Positions 43,901-52,970 are shown, counted from the stretch's first letter. The stretch is DNA of 64,000 nt from Chryseosolibacter histidinae (GCF_018598225.1 NZ_JAHESF010000021.1:1-64000); one strand, 5' to 3'. The notes: generated by a model from the sequence alone, not told the origin. Numbers and translations: made by a program.

Positions 43901-45234
43901 AGGTGCACCCTGGCCAGGTGATATTCGGGAGAGTTTTCGCCGCAAAGGTCTTTTTTGATCTCCAGCAGCTGGTTGAGGTACGATTCGGCGTTGGTGTAAC
44001 GTTGCTCTGCGAGCGCTACCTCGTACAGGAACTCATAAATACGGATGGTGGTTTTGTAGTTCTTGGGCAGCGATTTGGAGCTGATGAGGTTCAGCGCGTT
44101 TGTTTCAAGATTGCGGGTCTGGTCTCTTTGCATCTTGGTATCGAACTCCACCGCTTTCAGGTTCACGCGGTGCAGGCTGGCCTTGGGATAGTACTTGTCG
44201 ATCACTTTCTCATATTCCAGCTTTGTATTGATGTAACGGGCATTGATCCCTTTAGACATCAGCAATTCCAGGTAGCTGATATAGATCTCATGCGCCAGGG
44301 CGTTCGTGGGATTCGTTTTCTTTTTCAGATCGCTGAGCATGTTGTCGAACTCGAGGCGTGAATCGTCGAGGTCCTTGTTCCCATTCTCCTTAAAAGCTTT
44401 AGCCCACACGTAGCGGTATTCGATGTCCGCAAGGCTCGTCTCACCCAGGAACCTTCGCTTGCCTTTGAGCCAGCTGTCCAGCTCCAGGAATGCCGCGTCA
44501 ACATCAGGATTTTCTGCATCGGCGCCGATAATGGAGATCCTGCCTTTTTTGGCGATGGCGCTGCCGATCAGTGTTTTTAATTTTGCATAGTCGTTGAAGC
44601 GCTGAAACAGCTCGCCTTCGGGAATACGTTTGGTTTTGATCTCGTTGCCTTCAACAATGGTTTCTTTTTCCACGGCACGGGCTGCAAAGTATTTCTCGTA
44701 TTCGCGCAGCAGGTCCAGCGCGGTGTTGGCAAATCCCTGGCCGATCATCGCTTCTGCTTTGGCAAGGGCAATTCTGCCTTTCATGGCATCGTTAAGCTGA
44801 TCTGTCTTTTTGAGAACAGCTTCTGCTTTTTCGATATACTCTCGGCTGATGCGGAAATTGCCATAATCGAGGTAGATGTCGGCAACATCCAGCATGGTGG
44901 TGGCATAGCTGGTGCTGTTTTCTCCGTAAACGTTAAGGCTTGTGGCCAGCGCATTGGTCAGGGAGGTCTCAAATCCCTCGATAATACCCATGGCCAGGTT
45001 GATGCGGGCGTCCTGCAGGTAGTACACTACCATGTAATTGCTGTTCGCGCCGGCCTTCAGGGCTCCTTTTTTGAATTTGCCCAAAGACGAAAGCGCTTTT
45101 TCAAGGCGGCCGGAATTATAGTAGTTGTCAATTTTTTGCAGGGCTTTGTCCAGCTTTTTGTTCTGGCAGTAAGCGGCCTGGCTGGCAAAAAGACATAACA
45201 GTACAGACAGTGTTAGAAAACTGACTTTCTTCAT
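40975..45234 (-). CDS. secreted giant TPR-CHAT protease-like protein
   Basis: A 1,419-residue protein with a signal peptide ('KKVSFLTLSVLLCLFASQ', cleavage near AAYCQ). About 30-1000 is a long array of tetratricopeptide repeats ('LNNIAKLQLKLGEYDEAEAN', 'LSQLALIKFYKGDNAQQVEK'). A C-terminal CHAT domain (about 1110-1419) has the caspase-like dyad: His1256 in 'IFHIATHGLYRP' and Cys1332 in 'LVVLSACETGLGDLEAGEG', followed by the usual 'GLQRAFLVAGAKVLIMSMF'. CHAT domains are cysteine peptidases or scaffolds. The signal peptide puts this one in the periplasm or outside, unlike cytosolic CRISPR- or gasdermin-linked CHATs. The start at 45234 is fixed by the signal peptide. Confidence 0.88.
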   Translation of the reverse strand: MKKVSFLTLSVLLCLFASQAAYCQNKKLDKALQKIDNYYNSGRLEKALSSLGKFKKGALKAGANSNYMVVYYLQDARINLAMGIIEGFETSLTNALATSLNVYGENSTSYATTMLDVADIYLDYGNFRISREYIEKAEAVLKKTDQLNDAMKGRIALAKAEAMIGQGFANTALDLLREYEKYFAARAVEKETIVEGNEIKTKRIPEGELFQRFNDYAKLKTLIGSAIAKKGRISIIGADAENPDVDAAFLELDSWLKGKRRFLGETSLADIEYRYVWAKAFKENGNKDLDDSRLEFDNMLSDLKKKTNPTNALAHEIYISYLELLMSKGINARYINTKLEYEKVIDKYYPKASLHRVNLKAVEFDTKMQRDQTRNLETNALNLISSKSLPKNYKTTIRIYEFLYEVALAEQRYTNAESYLNQLLEIKKDLCGENSPEYHLARVHLANFYLDYTNKMDEAGKIYEESFFRIVVKEIDKNHKDMITILNHIAQWYEFTDKYNLAAKTLKDAREATIQKFKNDDILLGMELNNIAKLQLKLGEYDEAEANILKALEIIDLKENREYAEWRPSYISALESQAKLYGLKGLFDEAESNLERTRKLIQKADGPMGDELSTAKELSSLLIQLGRYSATDKLLNNLIEEYERLFGKSTLRLIDPLVDKGRILLAKGDYTEAEKTALRAYQIANSIYGDNSTKTAPTQKLLGDIYYTLGDYEKAEANVTKAMASQEKQFGRKHIEVAKSLSQLALIKFYKGDNAQQVEKLMIESRDVMAEKLGKDNPQYAEILKNVAVLYISERRFDIAFNSLTVAESIWKAKAGRKNNINTASIYTLTGDVYYQQKNYKRAEEFYIKAKNLYESFFSTTHPEYVKVLSKLSKVYYMEQDFKRSKKNIEDALGNYENFIKQFFPALSEREKAKYWNTIKGDFEFYNTLAFSNLDDFKDLTKKVYDYQLLTKALLLSSSIKIRERIMNSTDEPLKAQYNTWIQKKELLTLALSMSATQLTENEIDPNQLHQEVERLEKELSQRSEIFGESFENKRITFDDVRKSLKPNEAAIEMVRYRYFNHSLTDSVIYAALYVKPELTKPKAIILKDGHRMETRFFKFYRNAITGKLEDNISYGVFWQPIIEEIGQVATIYLSADGIYNQINLEAIATPDGRFVIDNSNIVLVSNTKDIFLRKAKTRAATDNTAMMFGNPTFYLTASADNKNIASLPGTEKEINQLQFMLKQKGWNTSEYVERSAAEEKVKELNSPKIFHIATHGLYRPSTNLTLEKEIEGNEALLAQNPLMRTGLLLRGAGDLLDKTDYNYNMENGILTAYEAMSLNLDKTDLVVLSACETGLGDLEAGEGVYGLQRAFLVAGAKVLIMSMFKVDDDATQKLMLKFYQKWLNSNNLRQSFIDAKKELRVEYPEPIYWGAFMMIGID

Positions 45235-45255
45235 GGTAAGGTTGTTTGAGCTAAG

Positions 45256-45263
45256 CAAATTTA
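45256..45263 (-). promoter_or_regulatory. -7 box of the TPR-CHAT gene
   Basis: On the minus strand TAAATTTG fits TAnnTTTG, 22 bases upstream of the ATG at 45234, in the 244-base divergent gap with the helicase gene. Confidence 0.45.
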
Positions 45264-45478
45264 AGCAATTCGGGGCATTTGCTGCCGCTCCATGTATAAA
45301 GGAGGGGGCAATTAGTGCCGAGGTCCTGGGTTTATCCAAATAACCCGAATAGACCTGTATACCACTTTAGCATGTTTAGTGAACGGGCAGCTGGGTACGG
45401 CCGGCATTATTTACAAAAACCTTGACAACACATGTCACGAATAGTTGCTAAACTTGTTGCCATTTTCAGATAAGCACG

Positions 45479-48400
45479 TTGGTCAGAACTTTTTCCATTT
45501 ACCGAAGCTCCGCCGGAAGCGGCAAAACCAGAACCCTTGCCAAGGAATATCTTAAACTGGCACTGCAATACCGTGCTGACTACTATAAATATATACTGGC
45601 GGTAACTTTTACCAACAAGGCCTCACAGGAGATGAAAGACCGGATCCTGGCCTACCTGGACGATTTTGCCCGGGCAAGGCCCAGCGAGCTGGCCGAAGAG
45701 CTGAAATCGGAGCTTTCCCTTGACGCTCAGACCTTTCAACAATACAGCCAGGCCGCACAGGCTGCCATTCTCCATCAATACGCCCAGTTTTCCATCAGCA
45801 CCATCGATGCGTTTTTCCAGAAGGTGATCCGATCGTTTACCCGCGAATCGGGGCTCATAGGCGACTACCGGCTTGAAGTTGAGCACGATACAGTGCTGGA
45901 AGAGGTGATCGACAACCTCATCGATGAGCTGGGCAACAACCGGGAGCTTACCGAGTGGGTGGTGGAGTTCGCCAAAGAGAACCTCGAGAACGAGCGCGCC
46001 TGGGATGTACGTTACAGCCTGATCGAATTTGCCCGTGAGATCTTTCGCGAAGAGTTCAAGGCCATAGAAGACGACGTGAACACCACAACCGCCCAGCCGG
46101 GATTCTTTAAGCGATTGAAGAACCAGCTGTGGGCGCAGAAAAATATTTTCCTCGGTAAGGTTTCAAAACCTGCCCAGGAAGCGCTGGAGATCATTCAGGC
46201 CAACGGATGGATCGCCGAGGATTTCAGCTACGGAAAGGGTTCCGGCATCATCACGTTCTTCAGCCAGTATGCCGGCGAGAAGAACCTAAGCCGGTTCAAA
46301 CCTCCGAGTGGTCGCCTGCGCACTTATTTCACGGAACCGGAAAACTGGCCCGGCAAAAGATCACCTCATGCCGCCGTGATCAGGCGTGTGGCAGGAGAAA
46401 AACTGGTGCCCGGGCTGCTCTCGATCATCGCAGCGTACGACGAACACTTCACCAGTGCCCTCAGCGCAGAGATGGTCTTGAAGAATCTCTACGTTTTCGG
46501 GCTCATTGCCGACATCGCACGCAAGCTGAAAGAGTACAAGGACGAGAACAATGTGATGCTGCTGGCCGATGCGCCGAAATTCTTGAACGGTGTGATCCGC
46601 GACAGCGATACACCTTTTATATATGAGAAGGTGGGATCTTTTTACCGGAACTACCTGATCGATGAATTTCAGGATACTTCCGGCATGCAGTGGAAGAACT
46701 TTCAGCCACTGATCATGAACAGCCTTGACCAGGGATATCCCGGCCTGGTGGTGGGCGACGTGAAACAGGCCATTTATCGCTGGCGCGGAGGAGACCTCAA
46801 CCTGCTGCAGCATGAGATCGTCTCGCACGTAGGTGAGCAGCGCGTGTCTGTGAAGGCGCTCGACAGGAATTTCAGAAGCGCCCAGCAAGTTGTGAGCTTC
46901 AACAACGCAGTGTTCGGCACAGCGTCAAAGATCGTGGCTACCGAGACAGGTGCATCGATACCACTACAGGCCTATACGGATGTTGTTCAAAAAACATCCA
47001 GGCTGGACGAGGGGTTTGTTCAGGTAACGTTTATCCGCGAGCCGGCGCCAGAAGAAAAACAACTTTCCATTCAGGAAGAACCCGATGCCGAAGCAGTTGC
47101 CTCCAAGTGGCATGCGGCGGCACTCGATCAGCTGCCACTCACATTGGAAGAGCTTCAGCAAAATGGTGTAGCGCTCAAGGATATCGCTATACTTGTACGC
47201 AAGAACGACGAAGGCCAGCGCATTGCAACCCACCTGTTGCATCACAAGAATTCGGGCAAGGCAAAACCAGGCTGCCACTATGATGTGGTCTCCAACGAGT
47301 CGTTGCGGATCGATGGCGCTTCTTCGGTGAACTTGCTGCTGGGTGCCATGCGGTACCTGCTGAATCCGGAAGATTCCATTGCCCGGGCGCAGCTTGGCTA
47401 CGAGTTTTCGCGGCTTCATGAACCGGAGCGCGACCTCTCGCTGGTATTTGCGGTAGCTAATCAAGCCATCTTTGAGAACAATTTGCCGGAAGCTTTTACA
47501 GAACGGAAGCCAGCGTTGAAGAAGCTGTCGCTGATCGAGCTCACCGAATCGCTGATCGGCATTTTTGATCTCGGCAGCCAGCAGGGAGAGCTCGTCTACC
47601 TTCAGGCGTTTCAGGACCTTGTGCTGGATTTTTATAACCGTGAGCGCAATGACCTCGGCGCGTTCCTGGAATGGTGGGAAGATAATCGCCATAAAAAGTC
47701 GGTGCAGATCTCGGGCGATGTGAACGCTGCCCAGATCCTCACCATTCATAAATCGAAAGGATTGCAGTTCAAGTATGTGATCATTCCTTTCTGTGCTTGG
47801 AGCATGGACCATGACAACTGGCAGGCGCCGAACCTTTGGGTGCGGTCAGAACAGGAACCGTTCGCCAACGCGGGCTACCTGCCGGTGCGTTATTCGAAGA
47901 TCCTGGAGCAGACCTCTTTTGCGCCGTATTATAAGGAAGAGCACACGCGCAGTTATCTCGACAACCTGAACCTGCTATACGTGGCGCTCACCCGTGCAGA
48001 GTACGGCCTGATCATCACGGCACCCCACCCTGACATCCGCAGCACAAAAAATACAGTAGCCGCCCTGTTGTGCAACAGCATCCGGGCCAGTGAAACGCTT
48101 CAGCCGGCATGGAACGAAGCTGAAGCTATGTATAAATCCGGCGTGCACAAGGCAGGTGTGGCCCAGCAGCATGAAGAAACGGGCCACCTCAGTCTTTCGG
48201 CTTACCTCTCTTCACCCTGGCGCGAGAAGCTGGTGATCCGTCAGTCGGGTGCTAGTTATTTTAATGGTGTGGACGAGGAGCAGCGCGGTAAGGTCACCTA
48301 TGGTATTCACATGCATGCCGTGCTTTCGCGCATGAAGTACGCCGACGAGATCGAGAGCAGGCTCGATGAGATCATTCTCGAAGGGTTGATCACCGCTGCG

Positions 48401-48772
48401 GAAAAGAGCACGTTATATAAAGAGCTTATTGCCCTGCTTGCCATCAACGAGGTTGGGCAGTGGTTCACGCGTCAGTGGAAAGTGCAGACGGAGGTGCCAA
48501 TCCTGTTGCCCGGTGGCGGTGAAAGCAGACTCGACAGGTTGATCTGGAAGGATAAAAAAGCGATCGTCATCGACTTCAAAACCGGCGACCAGAAGAAAGA
48601 TGACAACAAGCAGGTGCTGGCTTACATCGAGACATTGCGGCAGATGAATTTTCTGGACGTCACCGGCTACCTGCTTTACCTGCGCGACAAGGAAGTGGTT
48701 GAAGTGAAGCCTGGCGGAAAACAGAAGGTGGTTAAAAAAGTTGAAGATAAAGATCAGATGTCGCTGTTTTAA
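45479..48772 (+). CDS. AddA-like UvrD-type helicase with C-terminal nuclease domain
   Basis: A 1,097-residue protein. Walker A is 'SSAGSGKT' (residues 10-17), with 'AVTFTNKASQEMKDRIL' (motif Ia), 'YLIDEFQDTSGMQW' (motif II), 'VGDVKQAIYRWRGGD' (motif III), 'LDRNFRSA' (IV), 'ILTIHKSKGLQFKYV' (V) and 'LLYVALTRAEYGLII' (VI). A RecB/AddA nuclease domain closes the protein ('AIVIDFKTGDQKKDDNKQV'). With the next gene it should form an AddAB-type helicase-nuclease for double-strand break repair and degradation of foreign linear DNA. The start is TTG, forced by the position of the Walker loop. Confidence 0.9.
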   Translation: MVRTFSIYRSSAGSGKTRTLAKEYLKLALQYRADYYKYILAVTFTNKASQEMKDRILAYLDDFARARPSELAEELKSELSLDAQTFQQYSQAAQAAILHQYAQFSISTIDAFFQKVIRSFTRESGLIGDYRLEVEHDTVLEEVIDNLIDELGNNRELTEWVVEFAKENLENERAWDVRYSLIEFAREIFREEFKAIEDDVNTTTAQPGFFKRLKNQLWAQKNIFLGKVSKPAQEALEIIQANGWIAEDFSYGKGSGIITFFSQYAGEKNLSRFKPPSGRLRTYFTEPENWPGKRSPHAAVIRRVAGEKLVPGLLSIIAAYDEHFTSALSAEMVLKNLYVFGLIADIARKLKEYKDENNVMLLADAPKFLNGVIRDSDTPFIYEKVGSFYRNYLIDEFQDTSGMQWKNFQPLIMNSLDQGYPGLVVGDVKQAIYRWRGGDLNLLQHEIVSHVGEQRVSVKALDRNFRSAQQVVSFNNAVFGTASKIVATETGASIPLQAYTDVVQKTSRLDEGFVQVTFIREPAPEEKQLSIQEEPDAEAVASKWHAAALDQLPLTLEELQQNGVALKDIAILVRKNDEGQRIATHLLHHKNSGKAKPGCHYDVVSNESLRIDGASSVNLLLGAMRYLLNPEDSIARAQLGYEFSRLHEPERDLSLVFAVANQAIFENNLPEAFTERKPALKKLSLIELTESLIGIFDLGSQQGELVYLQAFQDLVLDFYNRERNDLGAFLEWWEDNRHKKSVQISGDVNAAQILTIHKSKGLQFKYVIIPFCAWSMDHDNWQAPNLWVRSEQEPFANAGYLPVRYSKILEQTSFAPYYKEEHTRSYLDNLNLLYVALTRAEYGLIITAPHPDIRSTKNTVAALLCNSIRASETLQPAWNEAEAMYKSGVHKAGVAQQHEETGHLSLSAYLSSPWREKLVIRQSGASYFNGVDEEQRGKVTYGIHMHAVLSRMKYADEIESRLDEIILEGLITAAEKSTLYKELIALLAINEVGQWFTRQWKVQTEVPILLPGGGESRLDRLIWKDKKAIVIDFKTGDQKKDDNKQVLAYIETLRQMNFLDVTGYLLYLRDKEVVEVKPGGKQKVVKKVEDKDQMSLF

Positions 48773-48786
48773 GCGGCAGCATAAAG

Positions 48787-51714
48787 ATGAAGACATTCTT
48801 ACAGGAACTGGCAGAGAAAGTATATAAGCAGCACCCCGCGCTGGAAGAGGTTACCATGGTATTCCCCAACCGCCGGGCTATCCTGTATTTCCGGCAGCAC
48901 CTGAGCAACCTGCTGAACAGGCCACACTTTTCGCCAGCGCTGCTTACCATAGAAGACTTCGTTGGCAGCTTCACGTCTTTGAAGGTGCCCGACAAGCTCG
49001 AACTCATCTATCAGCTCTACAAAGTATACAACACGGTGCTTCCATCCGCTGAGACCAGCCAGGGTGGGGTGGAGCAGTTCTATTTCTGGGGCGACATGCT
49101 GCTGCGCGATTTCGACGAGATCGACAAGTATCACGTTAACGCCGTGCAGCTTTTTAAAGATCTGAGCCATCAGAAGGAGCTCGATTCAACCTTTGATTAC
49201 CTCACCGACGAGCAAAAGGAGTTTCTCAGAAGCTTCTGGGGGAATTTTGATGAAACGCAGTCGGCCAACAAGAAGAAGTTCCTGTATCTGTGGAGGCAGC
49301 TGCCCCAGGTCTATACGGCGTTCAAGCAGAAGCTTGCGGAGCTGGGAATGGCCTATGAAGGCATGCTTCACCGGTGGATTGCCGAACGTTTAACCGAAGG
49401 AAAGATCACCACCTTTCCCAGGAACCCGGCATTCATAAAATTTGCGGGCTTCAATGCGCTGACCACAGCGGAGGAGAAGATCATTTCTTTTTTTGTGGAG
49501 CGTGGCGCAGAAGTTCATTGGGACATGGATGCCTATTACGTGAACAACGCGGCGCAGGAAGCAGGGAAATTTTTCCGGGAGTATCAGCAACATCCCGTGC
49601 TGCGCAACACCTTTCCGCAACAGATCCCTTCTCATTCACTACTGAGCGCGTCGTCCTCTGAAGCCCCGCGGGTGAGCATCTTCGGCGCGGCCCAGCCAGT
49701 GGGGCAGGCCAAGCTCATGTCGCAGGTTTTGAAAGAACAGCTTGCCAAGGGTATGAAACCCGAAGAAACGCTGGTGGTGCTGCCGGATGAAAAACTGTTG
49801 CTGCCTGTATTGCACGGCCTGGCTTCAAGCGTAGAGAAAATGAACGTGACCATGGGGTTCCCCCTGAGCAGCACGCCCATGTTCAATTTTATCGAATTGC
49901 TCATGGATCTCCAGATCAGCCGCAAAGACGATCACTTCAATCATCGGCAGGTGCTTGCGCTGATGGGGCATCCATACGTGGTTGCTGCCGATGCCGCTTC
50001 TGCCAATGGCAAACGCAAGGAGATCCTCAAGCATAACTGGGTGCATATCCCGAAAGGGTATCTTGCCACGGAAGTGCCGCTGCACAGGCTCATCTTTCGT
50101 GAGCTGAGCGAGCTGACCCCACCTTCCGATAATGTAATGAAGTCACTCGTGAATTATCTTAAGTCTGTGGTGATCGAGGTGGGTTCGCTGGCTGCGCTGG
50201 GTGACCTGGACAAAGAATACGCTTTTCATTTCCTGAAATTCTTCAACCGTCTGGAAGAAGTATTTCTTGAAAAGGATGCTCACGCTGAAGCAACGCCTGA
50301 GAATGACGTTACGGGAATGAAATCTTTTCTGCGACTCTTTCGCCAGCTGATCCGCTCGCACAAGATACCTTTTGCCGGCGAGCCGCTGAAAGGCCTTCAG
50401 GTGATGGGGGTGCTGGAAACAAGGAACCTCGATTTTAAAAATGTGTTCATCCTCTCGCTGAACGAAGGAGCGTTTCCATCCATGGGTGGCAAGGGGTCTT
50501 ATGTCCCTTACACTATACGCAAGGCATACGGACTTCCCACCGTTGAGCACCAGGATGCCATTTACTCGTACCTTTTCTACAGGGTGCTGCAGCGGGCCGA
50601 AAATATTTCCATCTTTTATAATTCAGAGACCGACGTGCTCGGCCAGGGTGAAATGAGTCGTTACCTGCAGCAGCTGCTCTTTGAATCAGGGCTGCCGGTA
50701 GAGAAGAAAGTACTTCACAATCCCATACAACCTCAGGGCATCAAACCCATCGTGATCGGTAAGACCGAGCAGGTGATGGAAAACCTCATGAAGCTCAATG
50801 AGGGCAACACGTACTTCCGCGGTATGTCTCCGTCGGCGCTGAACAGCTACATCGAGTGCCGCCTTAAATTTTATTTCCGGCATGTAGCCAAGATCAGAGA
50901 GGCAGACGAAGTAGAGGAAGAGCTTGATGCCCGGGTGCTTGGAAATTTCCTTCACGATGTGATGGAACGTTTTTACAAACGGATCGGGGAACGGAAGAAA
51001 AGCCGCCAGATCGAAGTGGCCGACTTCAATGATTACGAAGCTGCGATCGATGCGCTGATCGACGAAGTGTTCATTGAAGCCTATCGCCTGGATCCTGCAA
51101 AAAAAGTGAAGTATGAAGGGCAGCGGCTCGTGGTGAAAGAAATCGTAAAACGTTTTGCGCACCGCATTGTGGAGATGGATAAGGCCTACGCGCCGTTTAC
51201 GATGGAGGCGCTGGAACAGGAAGGGCTTACCTTCTCGCTGCGGATCGTACACCCGCCGCACACGGCCGTGGTGAGTGGTAAGATAGACCGTGTAGACCGC
51301 AAAGGTGATCAGCTGCGGGTGATCGACTACAAAACGGGAAAGGATAAGCTGAACTTCGAAAGTGTTGCCTCACTTTTCTCACGCGAGTCAGATAGGAACA
51401 AAGCTGCCTTTCAGACGATGCTTTATGCGCTGCTTTATAAAAAGAATTTCCTGATGCAGCCTTCCGAGCATACGGCCAATGTGAAGCTGATCCCGGGACT
51501 GATCAACCGCATGAATCTCTTCGATGACGGATTTTCGTTTGGACTTAAAGCGGGCAAAGATCCCGTAACAGATGCAGAAGTGTTTCTGCCCGAATTTGAA
51601 ATGCGCCTTCGTCTGCTTTTTGAGGAGCTGTTCGACCCGGCAATCCCTTTCGATCAGACAACCGAGCTCGAGAACTGCAAAACCTGCCCTTATACACAGA
51701 TCTGCTATCGCTGA
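48787..51714 (+). CDS. AddB-like PD-(D/E)XK nuclease with iron-sulfur cluster motif
   Basis: A 975-residue partner of the helicase, 14 bases downstream. The N-terminal half is an inactivated helicase-like region ('VTMVFPNRRAILYFRQHL', no Walker A). The C-terminal nuclease domain has 'RGMSPSALNSYIECRLKFYF' with the first Cys, 'LGNFLHDVMERFY' (His), 'GKIDRVDRKGDQLRVIDYKT' (D-x-K core) and the terminal cysteines 964, 967 and 973 in 'ENCKTCPYTQICYR'. The four Cys should hold a 4Fe-4S cluster as in AddB and Cas4. It ends at a strong inverted-repeat terminator. Confidence 0.9.
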   Translation: MKTFLQELAEKVYKQHPALEEVTMVFPNRRAILYFRQHLSNLLNRPHFSPALLTIEDFVGSFTSLKVPDKLELIYQLYKVYNTVLPSAETSQGGVEQFYFWGDMLLRDFDEIDKYHVNAVQLFKDLSHQKELDSTFDYLTDEQKEFLRSFWGNFDETQSANKKKFLYLWRQLPQVYTAFKQKLAELGMAYEGMLHRWIAERLTEGKITTFPRNPAFIKFAGFNALTTAEEKIISFFVERGAEVHWDMDAYYVNNAAQEAGKFFREYQQHPVLRNTFPQQIPSHSLLSASSSEAPRVSIFGAAQPVGQAKLMSQVLKEQLAKGMKPEETLVVLPDEKLLLPVLHGLASSVEKMNVTMGFPLSSTPMFNFIELLMDLQISRKDDHFNHRQVLALMGHPYVVAADAASANGKRKEILKHNWVHIPKGYLATEVPLHRLIFRELSELTPPSDNVMKSLVNYLKSVVIEVGSLAALGDLDKEYAFHFLKFFNRLEEVFLEKDAHAEATPENDVTGMKSFLRLFRQLIRSHKIPFAGEPLKGLQVMGVLETRNLDFKNVFILSLNEGAFPSMGGKGSYVPYTIRKAYGLPTVEHQDAIYSYLFYRVLQRAENISIFYNSETDVLGQGEMSRYLQQLLFESGLPVEKKVLHNPIQPQGIKPIVIGKTEQVMENLMKLNEGNTYFRGMSPSALNSYIECRLKFYFRHVAKIREADEVEEELDARVLGNFLHDVMERFYKRIGERKKSRQIEVADFNDYEAAIDALIDEVFIEAYRLDPAKKVKYEGQRLVVKEIVKRFAHRIVEMDKAYAPFTMEALEQEGLTFSLRIVHPPHTAVVSGKIDRVDRKGDQLRVIDYKTGKDKLNFESVASLFSRESDRNKAAFQTMLYALLYKKNFLMQPSEHTANVKLIPGLINRMNLFDDGFSFGLKAGKDPVTDAEVFLPEFEMRLRLLFEELFDPAIPFDQTTELENCKTCPYTQICYR

Positions 51715-51716
51715 TC

Positions 51717-51752
51717 AAGGATGACATCTTTTAAAAAGATGTCATCCTTTTT
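51717..51752. terminator. 33-bp near-continuous palindrome, bidirectional terminator
   Basis: Sixteen-base arms (AAGGATGACATCTTTT and its inverse complement) separated by a single A, followed by T5 on the plus strand. It begins three bases after the addB-like stop and contains the last codons (M-T-S-F-stop) of the convergent phosphoesterase gene. Confidence 0.8.
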
Positions 51753-52888
51753 ACGAGCTCTTCCAGGGGCGTTTCTTCCAGCACCTGGCGTTGTGGTATG
51801 TTGTTGACCTTCTTCCAGCGGATGAGTCGGATGTTGCCATCAGTGATCTCGATGCCGGTGATGTCGCCATCGGCAAAACAGCAGCAACCGGAATTAAAAT
51901 ACGTGGGCTTCATGTTCAGGTAATCGGGTGACACTTCGTTTTCGCTGCTTCGCCACTGGATCTCATCTTCCAGCGATTCGGCCCATTGTGGATTCTGATC
52001 GTGCAGCGCCTTCTTTTTTTCACGGTAAAGACGTTCGATGCGGGTAAGCGATTCGAACACGGGCTGATGGGTATGCCCCGTGATCAAAAGCAGATTGTTT
52101 TGCAGCGAAGACCATTCATACATGATGCTGTTGTGGAGCGACTTCAGCTCTTTGTCATAGGCGGGTGTATTCGGGTTGATGCGCAGGTAAGCCTGCAGCG
52201 GCGCCCAGATCTTGGAAACAAAGAACTTGCTGAACCAGTTGCCATCACTTTGCAGATCGCCCTGGTGTCCGTGCGTGCACAGGATGTTGAGTGGTTGCCC
52301 TGAAACGGTGGCCTGGAGCATGATGCCTTCCAGCGCGGCAACTTTCACGGTATAGATATCTTCGAGGTGTTTAGGAGAAAGCGGATCGATCTCCCAGTCG
52401 AGGTCGTGGTTGCCAAAGATCTTGGTGAAGGCGTGACGTACGGCGAACTTTCTTTCCACGGCAAAAGACGCTTCGTTGTGTTTTTTTACCTGCAACAGCG
52501 TGTTCTCCCAAAGCTCTTCACAATCGCCCAGGCTGATGAAGTGAAAACCCTGCCGGTTGTAAAACTCCAGCGCAGCAAGGTAGTTGTCTTCAGCGGTCAT
52601 AAAATCATCGGCACCGTTCTTTCTGCCCTTGTGCTGATCAGAAAAAATGATGTAGCGATGCACACTGGGCTCAAACGGGATCACGAAGCCTTTTTTACCT
52701 TCGGGACTTTCGATCTTGTTCCTGAGCTTCGTCAACGCTTCAAATATGCGCTCACGGTCAGGATCAGAGGAGAATGTTCTCGTTAACCAGAGAATCGGAT
52801 TCAGCAGCAGCAGTCTTGCCAGTCGACGCACGGGAGGGAAGTTTGGAGTTTGAAGTTTAAAATTTAAAGTTAAAAGTTTAAAGTTCAT
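51731..52888 (-). CDS. calcineurin-like metallophosphoesterase
   Basis: A 385-residue enzyme (or about 366 from an internal GTG at 52831). All metal motifs are visible: 'IIFSDQHKG' (D-x-H), 'ISLGDCEELWE' (G-D), 'KIFGNHDLDWE' (G-N-H-D), 'LCTHGHQGD' and 'LITGHTHQPVF'. A substrate such as a UDP-sugar lipid or cyclic nucleotide cannot be inferred. The first 17-19 residues are odd: they read 'NFKLLTL' then 'NFKLQTP', because the 5' end lies inside heptamer array D0 and a 7-base repeat gives a 7-residue period. The GTG at 52831 may therefore be the older start. The 3' end lies in the terminator palindrome. Confidence 0.85.
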   Translation of the reverse strand: MNFKLLTLNFKLQTPNFPPVRRLARLLLLNPILWLTRTFSSDPDRERIFEALTKLRNKIESPEGKKGFVIPFEPSVHRYIIFSDQHKGRKNGADDFMTAEDNYLAALEFYNRQGFHFISLGDCEELWENTLLQVKKHNEASFAVERKFAVRHAFTKIFGNHDLDWEIDPLSPKHLEDIYTVKVAALEGIMLQATVSGQPLNILCTHGHQGDLQSDGNWFSKFFVSKIWAPLQAYLRINPNTPAYDKELKSLHNSIMYEWSSLQNNLLLITGHTHQPVFESLTRIERLYREKKKALHDQNPQWAESLEDEIQWRSSENEVSPDYLNMKPTYFNSGCCCFADGDITGIEITDGNIRLIRWKKVNNIPQRQVLEETPLEELVKRMTSF

Positions 52889-52907
52889 TGCCGGTTACCA
52901 TTTACCG
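52838..52907. repeat. heptamer array D0 (GAAGTTT family) at the phosphoesterase 5' end
   Basis: Ten consecutive in-phase 7-bp units: seven of the form NNAGTTT (for example GAAGTTT, AAAGTTC), then three of family C type (for example GTTACCA). There is no inverted arm nearby. About 50 bases of it are translated if the ATG at 52888 is used. Confidence 0.85.
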
Positions 52908-52970
52908 GCTTTGCATGCCGAAGCTTTAGCGCAGGTATGGTTTGTAGCTGTTTGGTTCACAACCTGGTTT

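Noticed and set aside
46964-47812. 282-residue antisense frame within the AddA-like gene
   Set aside because: Shadow frame; the plus-strand helicase motifs are decisive.
40975-51714. A defence island made of CHAT protease plus helicase-nuclease
   Set aside because: The CHAT protein is exported and has its own promoter and terminator, and AddAB-type enzymes are housekeeping repair proteins. They are divergent, with no shared operon.
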